Shown in pieces: positions 42,801 to 54,147 of a stretch of DNA of 64,000 nt. The notes below the pieces were generated by a model. The model saw only the letters and a list, made by a program, of their open reading frames with translations. It did not search any database and was not told the origin of the DNA. This stretch comes from Streptomyces varsoviensis (GTDB lineage: Bacteria; Actinomycetota; Actinomycetes; Streptomycetales; Streptomycetaceae): contig NZ_JOBF01000003.1 in NCBI RefSeq assembly GCF_000718635.1, positions 942,959 through 1,006,958 on the forward strand, read 5' to 3'. The translations under genes were made by a program, and so were the position numbers. Every line of letters begins with the position of its first letter. Within the stretch, counting starts at the first letter, position 1.

Positions 42801-44800
42801 TGCTCGGGCATCCGCAGCCCGAAGTCGTAGATCCACGCGGTCGACCGGTCCGAGCAGCGCAGCTCGTACGGGCGCTCGTCGACGACCTCGACGCCGAGCC
42901 GCTGGAGCACGGGCAGCACCGCGGAGAGCGAGACCGGCTCGCCCGTGCGGTAGATCTTGAAGCGGCGCTCGCCGGCGGTCGCGCCCACCGGCTCGTACAG
43001 GCTGAGCGCGAAGTCGTGGTCGCCGCCGGCCGTGGTCAGCTTCTCCAGGTGCTGGAGGTCGGAGACCGCGGCGCGCGGCGAGTGGTCGGCCTTGTAGCCC
43101 TCGGGGAACGCCTGGCCGTAGCGGCGCAGCAGCTCCGCGGCGCGCTCCTCGCCGACCTCCGCGGTCAGCGCCTCGGCGAAGCCGTCGGCCCACGACCGGG
43201 CGGCCTCCACCAGCCGCGCCTCGATGCGGTCGACATCGGCGTCCGTCAGCTCCTGGAGGGCGGCGCCCGACTCGACGCGGACGACGAAGTGCAGCCGGGA
43301 GAGGACCGACTCGGTGTTCCACGCGGTGTAGTCGACGCTGATGCCGCCGAGCTCTTCCTTGAGGATGTCGATCAGCCGCAGCCGCACCGCCGTGGTGTAG
43401 CGGTCGCGGGGCAGGTAGACGAGGGCGGAGTAGTAGCGCCCGTACTCGTCCTGGCGCAGGAACAGCCGCAGCCGGCGGCGCTCCTGGAGGTAGAGGACGG
43501 AGGTCGCGATGGAGCGCAGCTCGTCGGCGGGGGTCTGGAACAGCTCGTCGCGCGGGTAGGTCTCCAGGATCTGGAGCAGGTCGCGGCCGTCGTGGCTGTC
43601 CGGCGTGAAGCCCGCGTCGGCGAGGACCTGCGCGACCTTGCGGCGCACGACGGGGACGCGGCGTACGGACTCGGTGTACGCGGCCGAGGAGAACAGGCCC
43701 AGGAAGCGGCGCTCGCCGATGACGTTGCCCTCGGTGTCGAACTTCTTCACCCCGATGTAGTCGAGGTAGGAGGGGCGGTGCACGGTGGCGCGGCTGTTGG
43801 CCTTGGTCAGGACGAGCAGCTTGTGCTCGCGGGCCTTGGCGCGGGCGTCGGCGGGCAGCCGGCTGAAGGACGGCGACGCCGGGCGGCCGAGGTGGGAGTG
43901 GGGGCCGGCGTGGTGGCCCTCGTTCTGGTGCGAGGGGTCGGCGCGCAGGATGCCGAGGCCGGTGCCGGGCACGGCGGTGAGCGCGTCCTCCTCGTCACCG
44001 TCGGTCTTGGCCGTCACCAGCTCGTACTCGCGGTAGCCGAGGAAGGTGAAGTGGTCGGCGGCGAGCCAGCGCAGCAGCTCCTGGGCCTCGGTGACGTCCT
44101 GCTGGTCGACGTCGTCGGTCGGCTCGGCGGGCAGCCCGTCGGCCAGCCGCTCCGCGGCCTCCCGCATCTTCTGCCAGTCCTCGACGGTCTCGCGGACATC
44201 CGACAGGACGCGCAGCAGGTCGGAGGTGATCTGCTTGAGGTCGCCGCGGTCGGTCTCGCGGTCGATCTCGACGTGGATCCAGGACTCGGTCAGCGCGTCG
44301 TGCGGCAGCTTCGCTTGGGGGGAGGCGCCGTGGTTCTCGCAGTTGTTGCCGATGATCTCCAGCAGCTTGCCGGTGACATCGCGGCGGACGATCACCTGCG
44401 GGTGGATCACGATATGGATGCCGCGGCCCTGACGGGAGAGCTCATTGGTGACGGAGTCGACCAGGAACGGCATGTCGTCCGTGACGACCTCGACGACGGA
44501 GTGGCTGCACGTCCAGCCGTTCTCCTCGACCGTCGGGGTGTGCACCCGGACGTTGGCCGTGCCCTGCGGCCTGGTTTCAGCCAGCCGGTAGTGGGAAAGC
44601 GCGGCACCGAAGACATCGACCGGGTCGCGGCCGCTGAGGTCCTCGGGAGCGGTGTGCAGGTAGTAGCGCTGGAGATACGCGGTAAGGGTATCCGGGTCGA
44701 GCCCCTGGACCGGATGTGGACTCCCGGAGGGGGTGGTCTCGGCGACCCGGGCGGCCCGTGTGAGCAGCTCGGCCTTGGCTTCATCCAGCTTGGTCTGCAT
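39809..44800 (-). CDS. gdh: NAD-specific glutamate dehydrogenase (180-kDa class)
   Basis: A 1663-residue large NAD-GDH that oxidises glutamate to 2-oxoglutarate and ammonia. The N-terminal half holds ACT-like regulatory segments ([22 protein letters not shown]); the catalytic dehydrogenase domain is central ([62 protein letters not shown]). A long helical C-terminal domain ends [12 protein letters not shown]. Length fits the Streptomyces enzyme class first described in S. clavuligerus. ATG at 44800 follows AGAGGAC; upstream codons are not coding-like. Confidence 0.95.
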   Translation of the reverse strand: [1663 protein letters not shown]

Positions 44801-45229
44801 GTCCTCTGGCTCCTGTCGCGCGCCGTTGCGTGACATCGATGGCGGTGGCATCACGCCGCGGCACGGGGTGTCCGGTCGTAATCGACGTTATGCCGGAATG
44901 AGAGAAGACCGGACCGTTCTCCGCCAATTTCGGGGAACGCACCCGGTCGAAGGGATCAGCGGCTGCCCGGGCACGGTGGTGCTCCGGGCGCAGGGCGGAG
45001 GCCTCGTCGCCCCCGCGAGATATCGCGCTGATCACCCAGTAAGGCTATCGCTCCTGACGGGGGGCACGTCACGGGCCGTTTGTGTACAAAACCGAGGGGC
45101 CGACTTCGACGTTCTGGACAGCGACGCAGGCCACATCCACACTCTTGACAAGGCCCCCGAACAACTGCAATGGAGCCGGCACGACCCAACAGCTCCGACA
45201 CCAGCTCCGACACCACGGAGGCGGACGCC
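44801..45229. other. Divergent regulatory region between gdh and the PfpI gene
   Basis: 429 bp with no supported ORF. TCCGGTC (44871-44877) and GACCGGA (44907-44913) form an inverted repeat upstream of gdh. TTTGT-GT-ACAAA (45079-45090) is a near-perfect palindrome in the middle. TTGACA (45145-45150) is a consensus -35 box for the rightward gene with no clear -10. The region is richer in A/T than its neighbours, so it is a plausible promoter and operator region for both genes. Confidence 0.5.
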
Positions 45230-45796
45230 ATGACGGCGAAGATCCTGCTCGTGACCGGGGACGCGGCCGAGTCCCTGGAGGTGCTCTACCCGTACCAGCG
45301 GCTGCGCGAGGAGGGGTACGAGGTCCACATCGCCGCCCCGACCCGCAAGAAGCTGCGGTTCGTCGTGCACGACTTCGAGGACGGCTTCGACACCTACACC
45401 GAGAAGCCGGGCTACACCTGGCCCGCCGACCTCGCCTTCACCGAGGTGGACCCCGGCGCGTACGCGGCCCTGGTCGTACCGGGCGGACGCGCCCCGGAGT
45501 ACCTGCGCAACGACGCCGAACTCCGCAAGATCCTCAAGGCCTTCTTCGACGCCGACAAGCCCGTGGCCCAGATCTGCCACGGCCCGCTGATCACCGCCGC
45601 CGTCGGCGGCCTCGGCGGCCGCCGCGTCACGTCGTACCCCGCCCTCGAACTCGACATGCAGGCCGCCGGCGCCGAGTTCCAGGACGCGGAGGTCGTCGTC
45701 GACGGCACCATGGTCTCCTCCCGAGCCTGGCCCGACCACTCCGCCTGGATGCGCGAATTCCTGACGGTCCTACGAACGAAGGCCCCGGCGACGTAG
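45230..45796 (+). CDS. DJ-1/PfpI-family protein
   Basis: A 188-residue glutamine-amidotransferase-like protein. The nucleophile-elbow Cys116 lies in AQICHGPL, Glu14 is positioned to contact it, and LVVPGGRAPEYLR is conserved. The family includes deglycases/proteases and stress chaperones; activity is uncertain. GGAGG precedes the ATG. It converges with the HAD gene, leaving 29 bp between stops. Confidence 0.9.
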   Translation: MTAKILLVTGDAAESLEVLYPYQRLREEGYEVHIAAPTRKKLRFVVHDFEDGFDTYTEKPGYTWPADLAFTEVDPGAYAALVVPGGRAPEYLRNDAELRKILKAFFDADKPVAQICHGPLITAAVGGLGGRRVTSYPALELDMQAAGAEFQDAEVVVDGTMVSSRAWPDHSAWMREFLTVLRTKAPAT

Positions 45797-45825
45797 GCAG
45801 CGGCGTACGTCGATGAGGCTCGGGC

Positions 45826-46500
45826 TCAAGCCACCATCTCCCCCGCCAAGGCCACCGCCTCAGACAGGCTGTCCACCACCGGAACCCCGGCCTCCGCCAA
45901 GCTGGCCCGGCTGTGGCTGCCGCCGGTGTAGAGAACCGCCAGCGCCCCCGCCCCCCGAGCCGCCTCCGCGTCGTCGAGCGCGTCGCCGATCACCACCGTG
46001 CGTCCCGCCCGTATGCCCTCCAGCTCCCGCTCCAGCTCGGCGAGGTGACGCCCCATGTGCTCCCTCTTGCTGCCGCCGGACGGCCCCCGCCGCCCCTCGA
46101 CCCGTACGAAGCGCGGCTCGATCCCGAAGCCCCGTACCAGCGGGACGAGGTCGTCGTGGCCGTGCATGGACAGGATCGACTGCGTGCCGCCCGCCCCCTG
46201 CCAGCTCGCCAGCAGCGACTCGGCCCCCTCGGCCAGCGCGCAGCGCGCCAGGTGGGCCCGGTAGTGCCGGTGGAAGACGACGTCCATGTGCTCCCACTCC
46301 GCCTCGGTGGGCCGGCGCCCCAGCAGCCGTTCGTAGAACCGCGGAATCGGCACGCGGTACAGCTCGCGGTAACGTTCCAGCGTGATCGGCTCCAGGCCGA
46401 TCTCGGCGAAGGCGGCGTTCGTCGCCGACATCACCGCGTCGATGTCGTGAAAAAGCGTGCCGTTCCAGTCCCAGACGATGTGTGCGGTGCGCGTTCTCAT
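45826..46500 (-). CDS. HAD-superfamily phosphatase
   Basis: A 224-residue HAD hydrolase with motif I DWNGTLF (nucleophile Asp11; Asn replaces the usual second Asp), a helical cap (~20-90), motif II Ser in SILSMHGHDD, the Lys in GGSKREHM and motif IV VIGDALDDAEAARGAG. The Asn13 variant is common in actinobacterial members. Substrate unknown, perhaps a sugar phosphate or nucleotide. Confidence 0.85.
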   Translation of the reverse strand: MRTRTAHIVWDWNGTLFHDIDAVMSATNAAFAEIGLEPITLERYRELYRVPIPRFYERLLGRRPTEAEWEHMDVVFHRHYRAHLARCALAEGAESLLASWQGAGGTQSILSMHGHDDLVPLVRGFGIEPRFVRVEGRRGPSGGSKREHMGRHLAELERELEGIRAGRTVVIGDALDDAEAARGAGALAVLYTGGSHSRASLAEAGVPVVDSLSEAVALAGEMVA

Positions 46501-46527
46501 GACCAGACGGTACCCAGCCGCAAACGG

Positions 46528-47034
46528 TCAGCCGACGATAGTCGGGATCTCCTGCGTCGCGAACCACAGCAGTTCGTGGTCCTCGGCGCCGTCCACCGTG
46601 AACTGCGCGTCGTCGTCGCCGTGGTCCGCGGCGCCCAGCGCGGCGGCCGCCGCCGTGACGTCCGCCTCCGCCTCGTCGGCGTCCATGTGCACCGCGGCGG
46701 CCTTGGACAGCGGCACCGCGGAGGCGAGCCGCACCTCGCCGACCGCGGACTGGTCGAGCCCGCGGTCCGGGTCGGCCACCGCGTCCTTGTCCGGCACGTC
46801 GACCGCGACGACGACGCGCTTGCGGGGGGCCTCCGGGTCGGCGGCGATGCGGCGCAGGGACGCCTGCGCGGCGCGGCTCAGCGCCGCGTACTCCAGCTCC
46901 TCGATGTCGTCGGAGACGTACCACTCGCGCAGGGCGGGGGTGACGGCGTAGGCGTGCAGCGGGGCCGGGCCGACCTCGCCCGCCTTGTGCGCCGCGGCGA
47001 GGCCGGGGAGGGTCAGAGGGACGTAGACGCGCAT
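46528..47034 (-). CDS. DUF6912-type conserved protein
   Basis: A 168-residue cytoplasmic protein opening MRVYVPLTLPGLAAAHKAGEVGPAPLHAYAVT, with EWYVSDDIEELEYAALSRAAQASLRRIA and the C-terminal DDAQFTVDGAEDHELLWFATQEIP. I recognise the actinobacterial family later named DUF6912; it has no known function. Start at 47034 is preferred over an upstream ATG because it matches the family N-terminus. It is 27 bp upstream of the HAD gene on the same strand, so the two may be co-transcribed. Confidence 0.75.
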   Translation of the reverse strand: MRVYVPLTLPGLAAAHKAGEVGPAPLHAYAVTPALREWYVSDDIEELEYAALSRAAQASLRRIAADPEAPRKRVVVAVDVPDKDAVADPDRGLDQSAVGEVRLASAVPLSKAAAVHMDADEAEADVTAAAAALGAADHGDDDAQFTVDGAEDHELLWFATQEIPTIVG

Positions 47035-47327
47035 GACCGCCGCTTTCCTCAAGGCTTACGAATACGGGGCCAGCATACGGGCGTGCGTCCCCCTTCGGGG
47101 TGCCGGGACGTACCCGGTGCGGACGCCCGTACGCCCCTGGTGAGCTGCCCGCTCGCGGCGGCGAAACGTCCCGCCCGCCGTCGGGTCGCCCCTGATAGGT
47201 GAATTCACCGGGGTACCGGGGCTGCCCCCGGCGCCCTTGCCGCCGCCGGAACGGCGCGGATAGAAGATCCCCGACAAAGCTACTGCCCGGTATCGAGCGC
47301 CGGGCCGGCCCGACGGGGGCGAAGAGC

Positions 47328-47849
47328 GTGCACAGGACGACGAGCAGCGGACCGGCGAACAGGACGACGGGCAGGACGACCGGCCGGCCGACGGCCGCCA
47401 GGACGCCCGGCGGCAGCGGCAGCGGCGGCAGGCCCCCCGGGCGCACCGCGCCGCCCCGCCGGAGCGACGCCCGCCGGCCCGGCGCGGACCTCGCGACCCG
47501 GCGGTACGAGCGCGAGCGGCTGCCCCGTTACTGGTTCGCCAACCGGCTGCTGCTCACCCTGAGCGGCCAGCGGCCCGCGCACTGGATGCTCGGCCACACC
47601 CTGGGCCCCGCCTACGACCGTATCGTCGAGCTGGCCCCGCGGGCCCCGCTGCGGCCGGCGGCGCCGGGCGGCAGCGCCCCGGTCGTGCGGTACTGCGACG
47701 AGTTCCGCCCCCGGTCCGATGTGATCGAGGCGTTCGCCCGTATCGCCTCCGGCGACCGGCTGCGGGCGCTGGCCTTCCGGCTGGAGCGCGGCGCGGACGA
47801 ACGCTGGCGCTGTTCGGCGGTCGAGCTGGGCGAGCCGTCCCGCGTCTGA
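47328..47849 (+). CDS. Rv3235-family protein
   Basis: About 173 residues from a GTG at 47328 (GGGGGCGAAG upstream); an earlier frame start at 47199 cannot be excluded. The N-terminal ~75 residues are Arg/Gly/Pro-rich and disordered. The C-terminal ~95 residues match the Rv3235 family (YWFANRLLLTLSGQRPAHWMLGHTLGPAYDRIVEL and IASGDRLRALAFRLERGADERWRCSAVELG). In actinobacteria this family commonly lies just beside secA, as here, where it converges with secA. Function unknown. Confidence 0.75.
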   Translation: MHRTTSSGPANRTTGRTTGRPTAARTPGGSGSGGRPPGRTAPPRRSDARRPGADLATRRYERERLPRYWFANRLLLTLSGQRPAHWMLGHTLGPAYDRIVELAPRAPLRPAAPGGSAPVVRYCDEFRPRSDVIEAFARIASGDRLRALAFRLERGADERWRCSAVELGEPSRV

Positions 47850-47938
47850 ACGCCCCTCCCCCGCCCCCCGCACGCACGAACGCGGGGCTGGACACGACCT
47901 CCGTGCCCCGCCCCGCGCCGTACGACCGCCGGTACCGG

Positions 47939-50800
<2,862 letters not shown>

Positions 50801-51212
50801 GTAGGCTGGCTCCTTGCCGGTCGGGCCTGGCACGGTCGGTGCGCTGGCGCGGCATTTTTTCAAGGGGGCAGGCCCCACCGCAACGGCCATCGTAAGCGAG
50901 GACCCCGCCGCGCCGGGAGGTCCGCCGCCGCGAAGGCCCGGTGTCACCCTCCTGTGCAACGAGCGGCACTGGCCGAAGGTGCCACGAGCACGCCCGCCGC
51001 GGGGCCCGGCGCGGGGCCCGCCGCGGGCGGGCGGCAGGACCGACGGACGTACGGCCGCGGCAGGGGTACGGCCGCCGCAGAGGTACGGGCATGGCAGACG
51101 TACGGGCATGGCAGACGTACGGGCATGGCAGACGTACGGGCGCTGCGGCTGCCGCGGCGGCAGGGCGGGAATCCGCTCGCGCCGGGCGGCGGCGGCAGCG
51201 GAGACTTCGCTC
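50801..51212. other. Divergent region between secA and the GNAT gene
   Basis: 412 bp. Apart from the 17-bp minisatellite (separate entry), the sequence near secA is less GC-rich (CATTTTTTCAAGG at ~50862) and probably holds the secA promoter. GGGGCCCGGC/GCGGGGCCCG repeats at ~51000 are low-complexity. No gene seen. Confidence 0.45.
51046..51147. repeat. 17-bp tandem minisatellite upstream of the GNAT gene
   Basis: Six head-to-tail 17-bp units: 51046-51062, 51063-51079, 51080-51096, 51097-51113, 51114-51130 and 51131-51147. The unit GACGTACGGGCATGGCA is perfect at 51097-51113 and 51114-51130, and differs by one base at 51080-51096. The outer copies keep GTACGG. Confidence 0.95.
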
Positions 51213-51806
51213 ATGGAACCCGTGACTCTCACCACCGAACGCCTGGTGCTGCGCCCCCTGAGACTCGACGACGCCGCGGCGGTGCACGCCGCCTGCCAGG
51301 AGCCGGACATCCCGCGCTGGACCAGCGTCCCCTCCCCTTATACGCGCGAGGACGCCGAGGAATTCATCGGGCGCGCCGCCCCGGCCGGCTGGCAGGACGA
51401 CTCCAACTACACCCTCGGCGTCTTCACGGCGGACGAGGGCGTCCTGGTGGGGACCATGGCCCTGGTGCGGCTCGCCCAGTTGCCCGCGCCCGGGCACCAG
51501 GCCGAGATCGGCTACTGGACCGCCAAGGAGCAGCGCGGGCGCGGTTACACCGTGGAGGCGGCCCGCGAGATGATCCGCTGGGCCTTCGAGGACCTCGGCG
51601 TCGAGCGCCTGGAGTGGCACGCGGAGGCCGGCAACGAGGGGTCCCGCGCGGTCGCCCTCAAGGCGGGCTTCCAGATGGAGGGCACCTTCCGCTCGAAGCT
51701 CGTCCGCGAGGGGACCCGGCGGGACATATGGATCGGCTCCCTGCTCCCCTCCGACCTCGGCCGCCCGACGAAGACCCCGTACCTCCCGTACCCGGACCGC
51801 GCCTGA
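51213..51806 (+). CDS. GNAT-family N-acetyltransferase (RimJ/RimL type)
   Basis: A 197-residue acetyltransferase with the fold order [21 protein letters not shown], then the acetyl-CoA site [63 protein letters not shown]. The Q-R-G-R-G-Y P-loop is intact. RimJ/L relatives acetylate ribosomal protein N-termini or small amines; the substrate here is unknown. The frame extends upstream through the minisatellite, but ATG 51213 gives the family N-terminus. Confidence 0.88.
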   Translation: MEPVTLTTERLVLRPLRLDDAAAVHAACQEPDIPRWTSVPSPYTREDAEEFIGRAAPAGWQDDSNYTLGVFTADEGVLVGTMALVRLAQLPAPGHQAEIGYWTAKEQRGRGYTVEAAREMIRWAFEDLGVERLEWHAEAGNEGSRAVALKAGFQMEGTFRSKLVREGTRRDIWIGSLLPSDLGRPTKTPYLPYPDRA

Positions 51807-51896
51807 CCTCCCCCCTCCGGCCCGTTCCCGGAGCGGGCCCAGGGCCGGAACCGGCCGCCCGGCCGATTGTCAGTGCCCGCCCCTAGGGTGATCGGC

Positions 51897-53117
51897 ATGA
51901 CGACCACCGCCCCGAAGGACCGCGCGCCCGCGCCCCGTAAGCCCGCCGCCCGTACGCCCGAAGTGACGCTCTCCGCCGACGAGGCGCGCCGCATGGCGCT
52001 ACGGGCGCAGGGGCTGCTGGGCGCGCCGGACCGGCGGGCGGGGGTGCGCGGCGTGCTGCGGCGGCTGGGCGCGGTGCAGCTCGACACCATCTCGGTCCTG
52101 GCCCGCTCCCACGAGCTGGTGCCGTACGCGCGCCTGGGCGCGGTGGGCCGTACGGCCGTGGAGTCCGCCTACTGGTCGCACGGGCGCAGCTTCGAGTACT
52201 GGTCGCACGCGGCGTGCGTGCTGCCCGTCGAGGAGTGGCCGCACTTCGCCTTCCGCCGCCGCGCCCGGCTCGCGCGCGGCCACCGCTGGCATGTCCTGGA
52301 GGACTCCGAACGCTCCTGCGCGGCCGTACGGGACCGGCTCAAGGCGGAAGGCCCCCTGACGGCCACGGAGTTGGGCGGCGCCAAGAACGGCGGCGAGTGG
52401 TACGACTGGTCCGAGACCAAGATCGCGGTGGAGTGGCTGCTCGACACGGGCGAGGTCGTCTGCACCCAGCGGCGCGGCTGGAAGCGGGTGTACGACCTGG
52501 CCGAGCGCGCCATCCCGGACGAGCTGCGCCACGACGAGCTGGACGACACCGAGTGCATACGGCGGCTGGTCGCCCAGGCCGGCGCGGCGCTGGGCGTGGC
52601 GACCCGCGCGGACCTCGCCGACTACCACCGTCTCAAGAACGACCAGGTGGCCGCGGTGGTGGCGGACACCGACCTGGTGCCGGTCGAGGTGGCGGGGTGG
52701 GCCAAGCCCGCGTGGGCCGACCCGGCGGCGCTGGCGGCCGAGTCCGCCGGGAAGCGCTCCCGGCACCGTACGACGCTGCTCTCGCCCTTCGACTCCCTCG
52801 TCTGGGACCGCCCGCGCACGGAGCGGATCTTCGGCTTCACCCACCGGCTGGAGGCGTACGTGCCCCGGCCGCAGCGCGTGCACGGCTACTTCGCGATGCC
52901 GCTGCTGTCCGGCGGCCGACTGCTCGGCCGCGTGGACCCGGCCCGCGAGGGCACGACCCTGGTGGCCCGTCAGATCTCCATGGCGGGCGGCAAGGCGGTG
53001 GCCCCCATGGCCCAGGCGCTGCGGGAGGCGGCGGAGTGGGTGGGCTGCGACACGGTCCGCGTGGACCGCTGCGACGACCCGGCCCTCGCCAAGGCCCTGG
53101 TCGACGCCCTCGCCTGA
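51897..53117 (+). CDS. YcaQ/AlkX-like winged-helix DNA glycosylase family protein
   Basis: A 406-residue HTH_42 protein: LSADEARRMALRAQGLLG, the conserved VLRRLGAVQLDTISVLARSHELVPYARLG, FEYWSHAACVLPVEEWPHFAFRRR, and later LLSPFDSLVWDRPRTERIFGF. Family members in bacteria (YcaQ) unhook DNA interstrand crosslinks; Streptomyces paralogues include self-resistance proteins for crosslinking antibiotics. This copy lies in the core rather than in a biosynthetic cluster, so a general repair role is more likely. Confidence 0.85.
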   Translation: MTTTAPKDRAPAPRKPAARTPEVTLSADEARRMALRAQGLLGAPDRRAGVRGVLRRLGAVQLDTISVLARSHELVPYARLGAVGRTAVESAYWSHGRSFEYWSHAACVLPVEEWPHFAFRRRARLARGHRWHVLEDSERSCAAVRDRLKAEGPLTATELGGAKNGGEWYDWSETKIAVEWLLDTGEVVCTQRRGWKRVYDLAERAIPDELRHDELDDTECIRRLVAQAGAALGVATRADLADYHRLKNDQVAAVVADTDLVPVEVAGWAKPAWADPAALAAESAGKRSRHRTTLLSPFDSLVWDRPRTERIFGFTHRLEAYVPRPQRVHGYFAMPLLSGGRLLGRVDPAREGTTLVARQISMAGGKAVAPMAQALREAAEWVGCDTVRVDRCDDPALAKALVDALA

Positions 53118-53154
53118 CGGCGACCGCCCGGCCCGCCGCCGGCAGCGGCCCCGG

Positions 53155-53913
53155 CTACCGGATCTCCAGGATCTTCTCCCGCATCGCGTAGACCACGGCC
53201 TCCATGCGGGAGTGGAGCTGGAGCTTCTCCAGGATGTTGCGGACGTGGTTCTTCACGGTGTTCTCGCTGATGAACAACTCCTTCGCGATATCGCGGTTGT
53301 TCATCCCCGTGGCGACGAGCTTGAGGACCTCCAGCTCCCGGTCGGTGAGCCGGGGCGCGGGCACCAGTCTGCGCTCGTCCGTGCGCTGGATCATCGACTT
53401 GAACTCGGTCAGGAGCTTCGACGCCATCGACGGGCTGATCTGCGACTGCCCGTCCGCGACGGCCCGGATCGCCGTCGCCACCTCGTCGGTGGAGATCTCC
53501 TTGAGCAGATAGCCGGTGGCGCCGGCCTTGATGGCGTCGTAGAGGTCGGCCTCCTCGTCGCTGATCGTCAGCATGATGATCTTCGCGCTGGGGGCCACCT
53601 CCTTGATGGAGGTACACGCCTCGATACCGCCCCGCTTGGGCATCCGCACATCCATCAGCACGATGTCGGGCAGCAGGTCGGCGGCCTTGTCCACGGCCTC
53701 GGCCCCGTCCCCGGCCTCGCCGATGACCAGGATGTCCTCCTCCTGGGCGAGGACGATCTCCAGCCCCCGGCGGAAGAGCGCGTGGTCGTCCACCACGAGG
53801 ACCCGGATGGGCTCCTTACGGGGCCCGCCCCCGTCCATGCCGACCCCGGTCACGACGCCGTCCTCGCCTGAGACGCCGCCCTCACCGGACACGGGCCCGA
53901 AGCTGTCCGCCAT
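53155..53913 (-). CDS. NarL/FixJ-family response regulator (orphan)
   Basis: A 252-residue two-component regulator. Receiver domain (~36-155) with Asp42/Asp43, phosphorylation site Asp88 (DIVLMDVRMPK) and Lys in GYLLKEIS; C-terminal LuxR helix-turn-helix (LTDRELEVLKLVATGMNNRDIAKELFISENTVKNHVRNIL). The first ~30 residues are a Gly-rich extension. GGGGAGG precedes the ATG. No histidine kinase gene is adjacent. It is a conserved neighbour of the hpf gene in Streptomyces as I recall. Confidence 0.9.
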   Translation of the reverse strand: MADSFGPVSGEGGVSGEDGVVTGVGMDGGGPRKEPIRVLVVDDHALFRRGLEIVLAQEEDILVIGEAGDGAEAVDKAADLLPDIVLMDVRMPKRGGIEACTSIKEVAPSAKIIMLTISDEEADLYDAIKAGATGYLLKEISTDEVATAIRAVADGQSQISPSMASKLLTEFKSMIQRTDERRLVPAPRLTDRELEVLKLVATGMNNRDIAKELFISENTVKNHVRNILEKLQLHSRMEAVVYAMREKILEIR

Positions 53914-54147
53914 CGTTCCTCCCCCTGAAGGCCATGGCCCTTCGCGGTTGCACGCTGCTGCGCGGCGTCAACCGGTCTCGGCAGTCCGCCGGTTGGCCAC
54001 CCGGTCATGATTTCATGCCCAGGCGGTGCCGCGGCGCTCCCGTGGTCGCACGGGGGCGCCCCAGGGGGCGCACACACGCCCCGAGGGGTGCCACCACGGG
54101 CACGACGGGCCGGCCCCACGCTCCTCCGTACGGCCGGCCGCGCCGGG

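Noticed and set aside
39539..44833. A 1764-codon open frame on the plus strand opposite gdh
   Set aside because: It is the antisense shadow of gdh caused by high GC at third positions; its translation is Arg/Val/Leu-rich with no family motif, whereas the minus strand encodes a full NAD-GDH.
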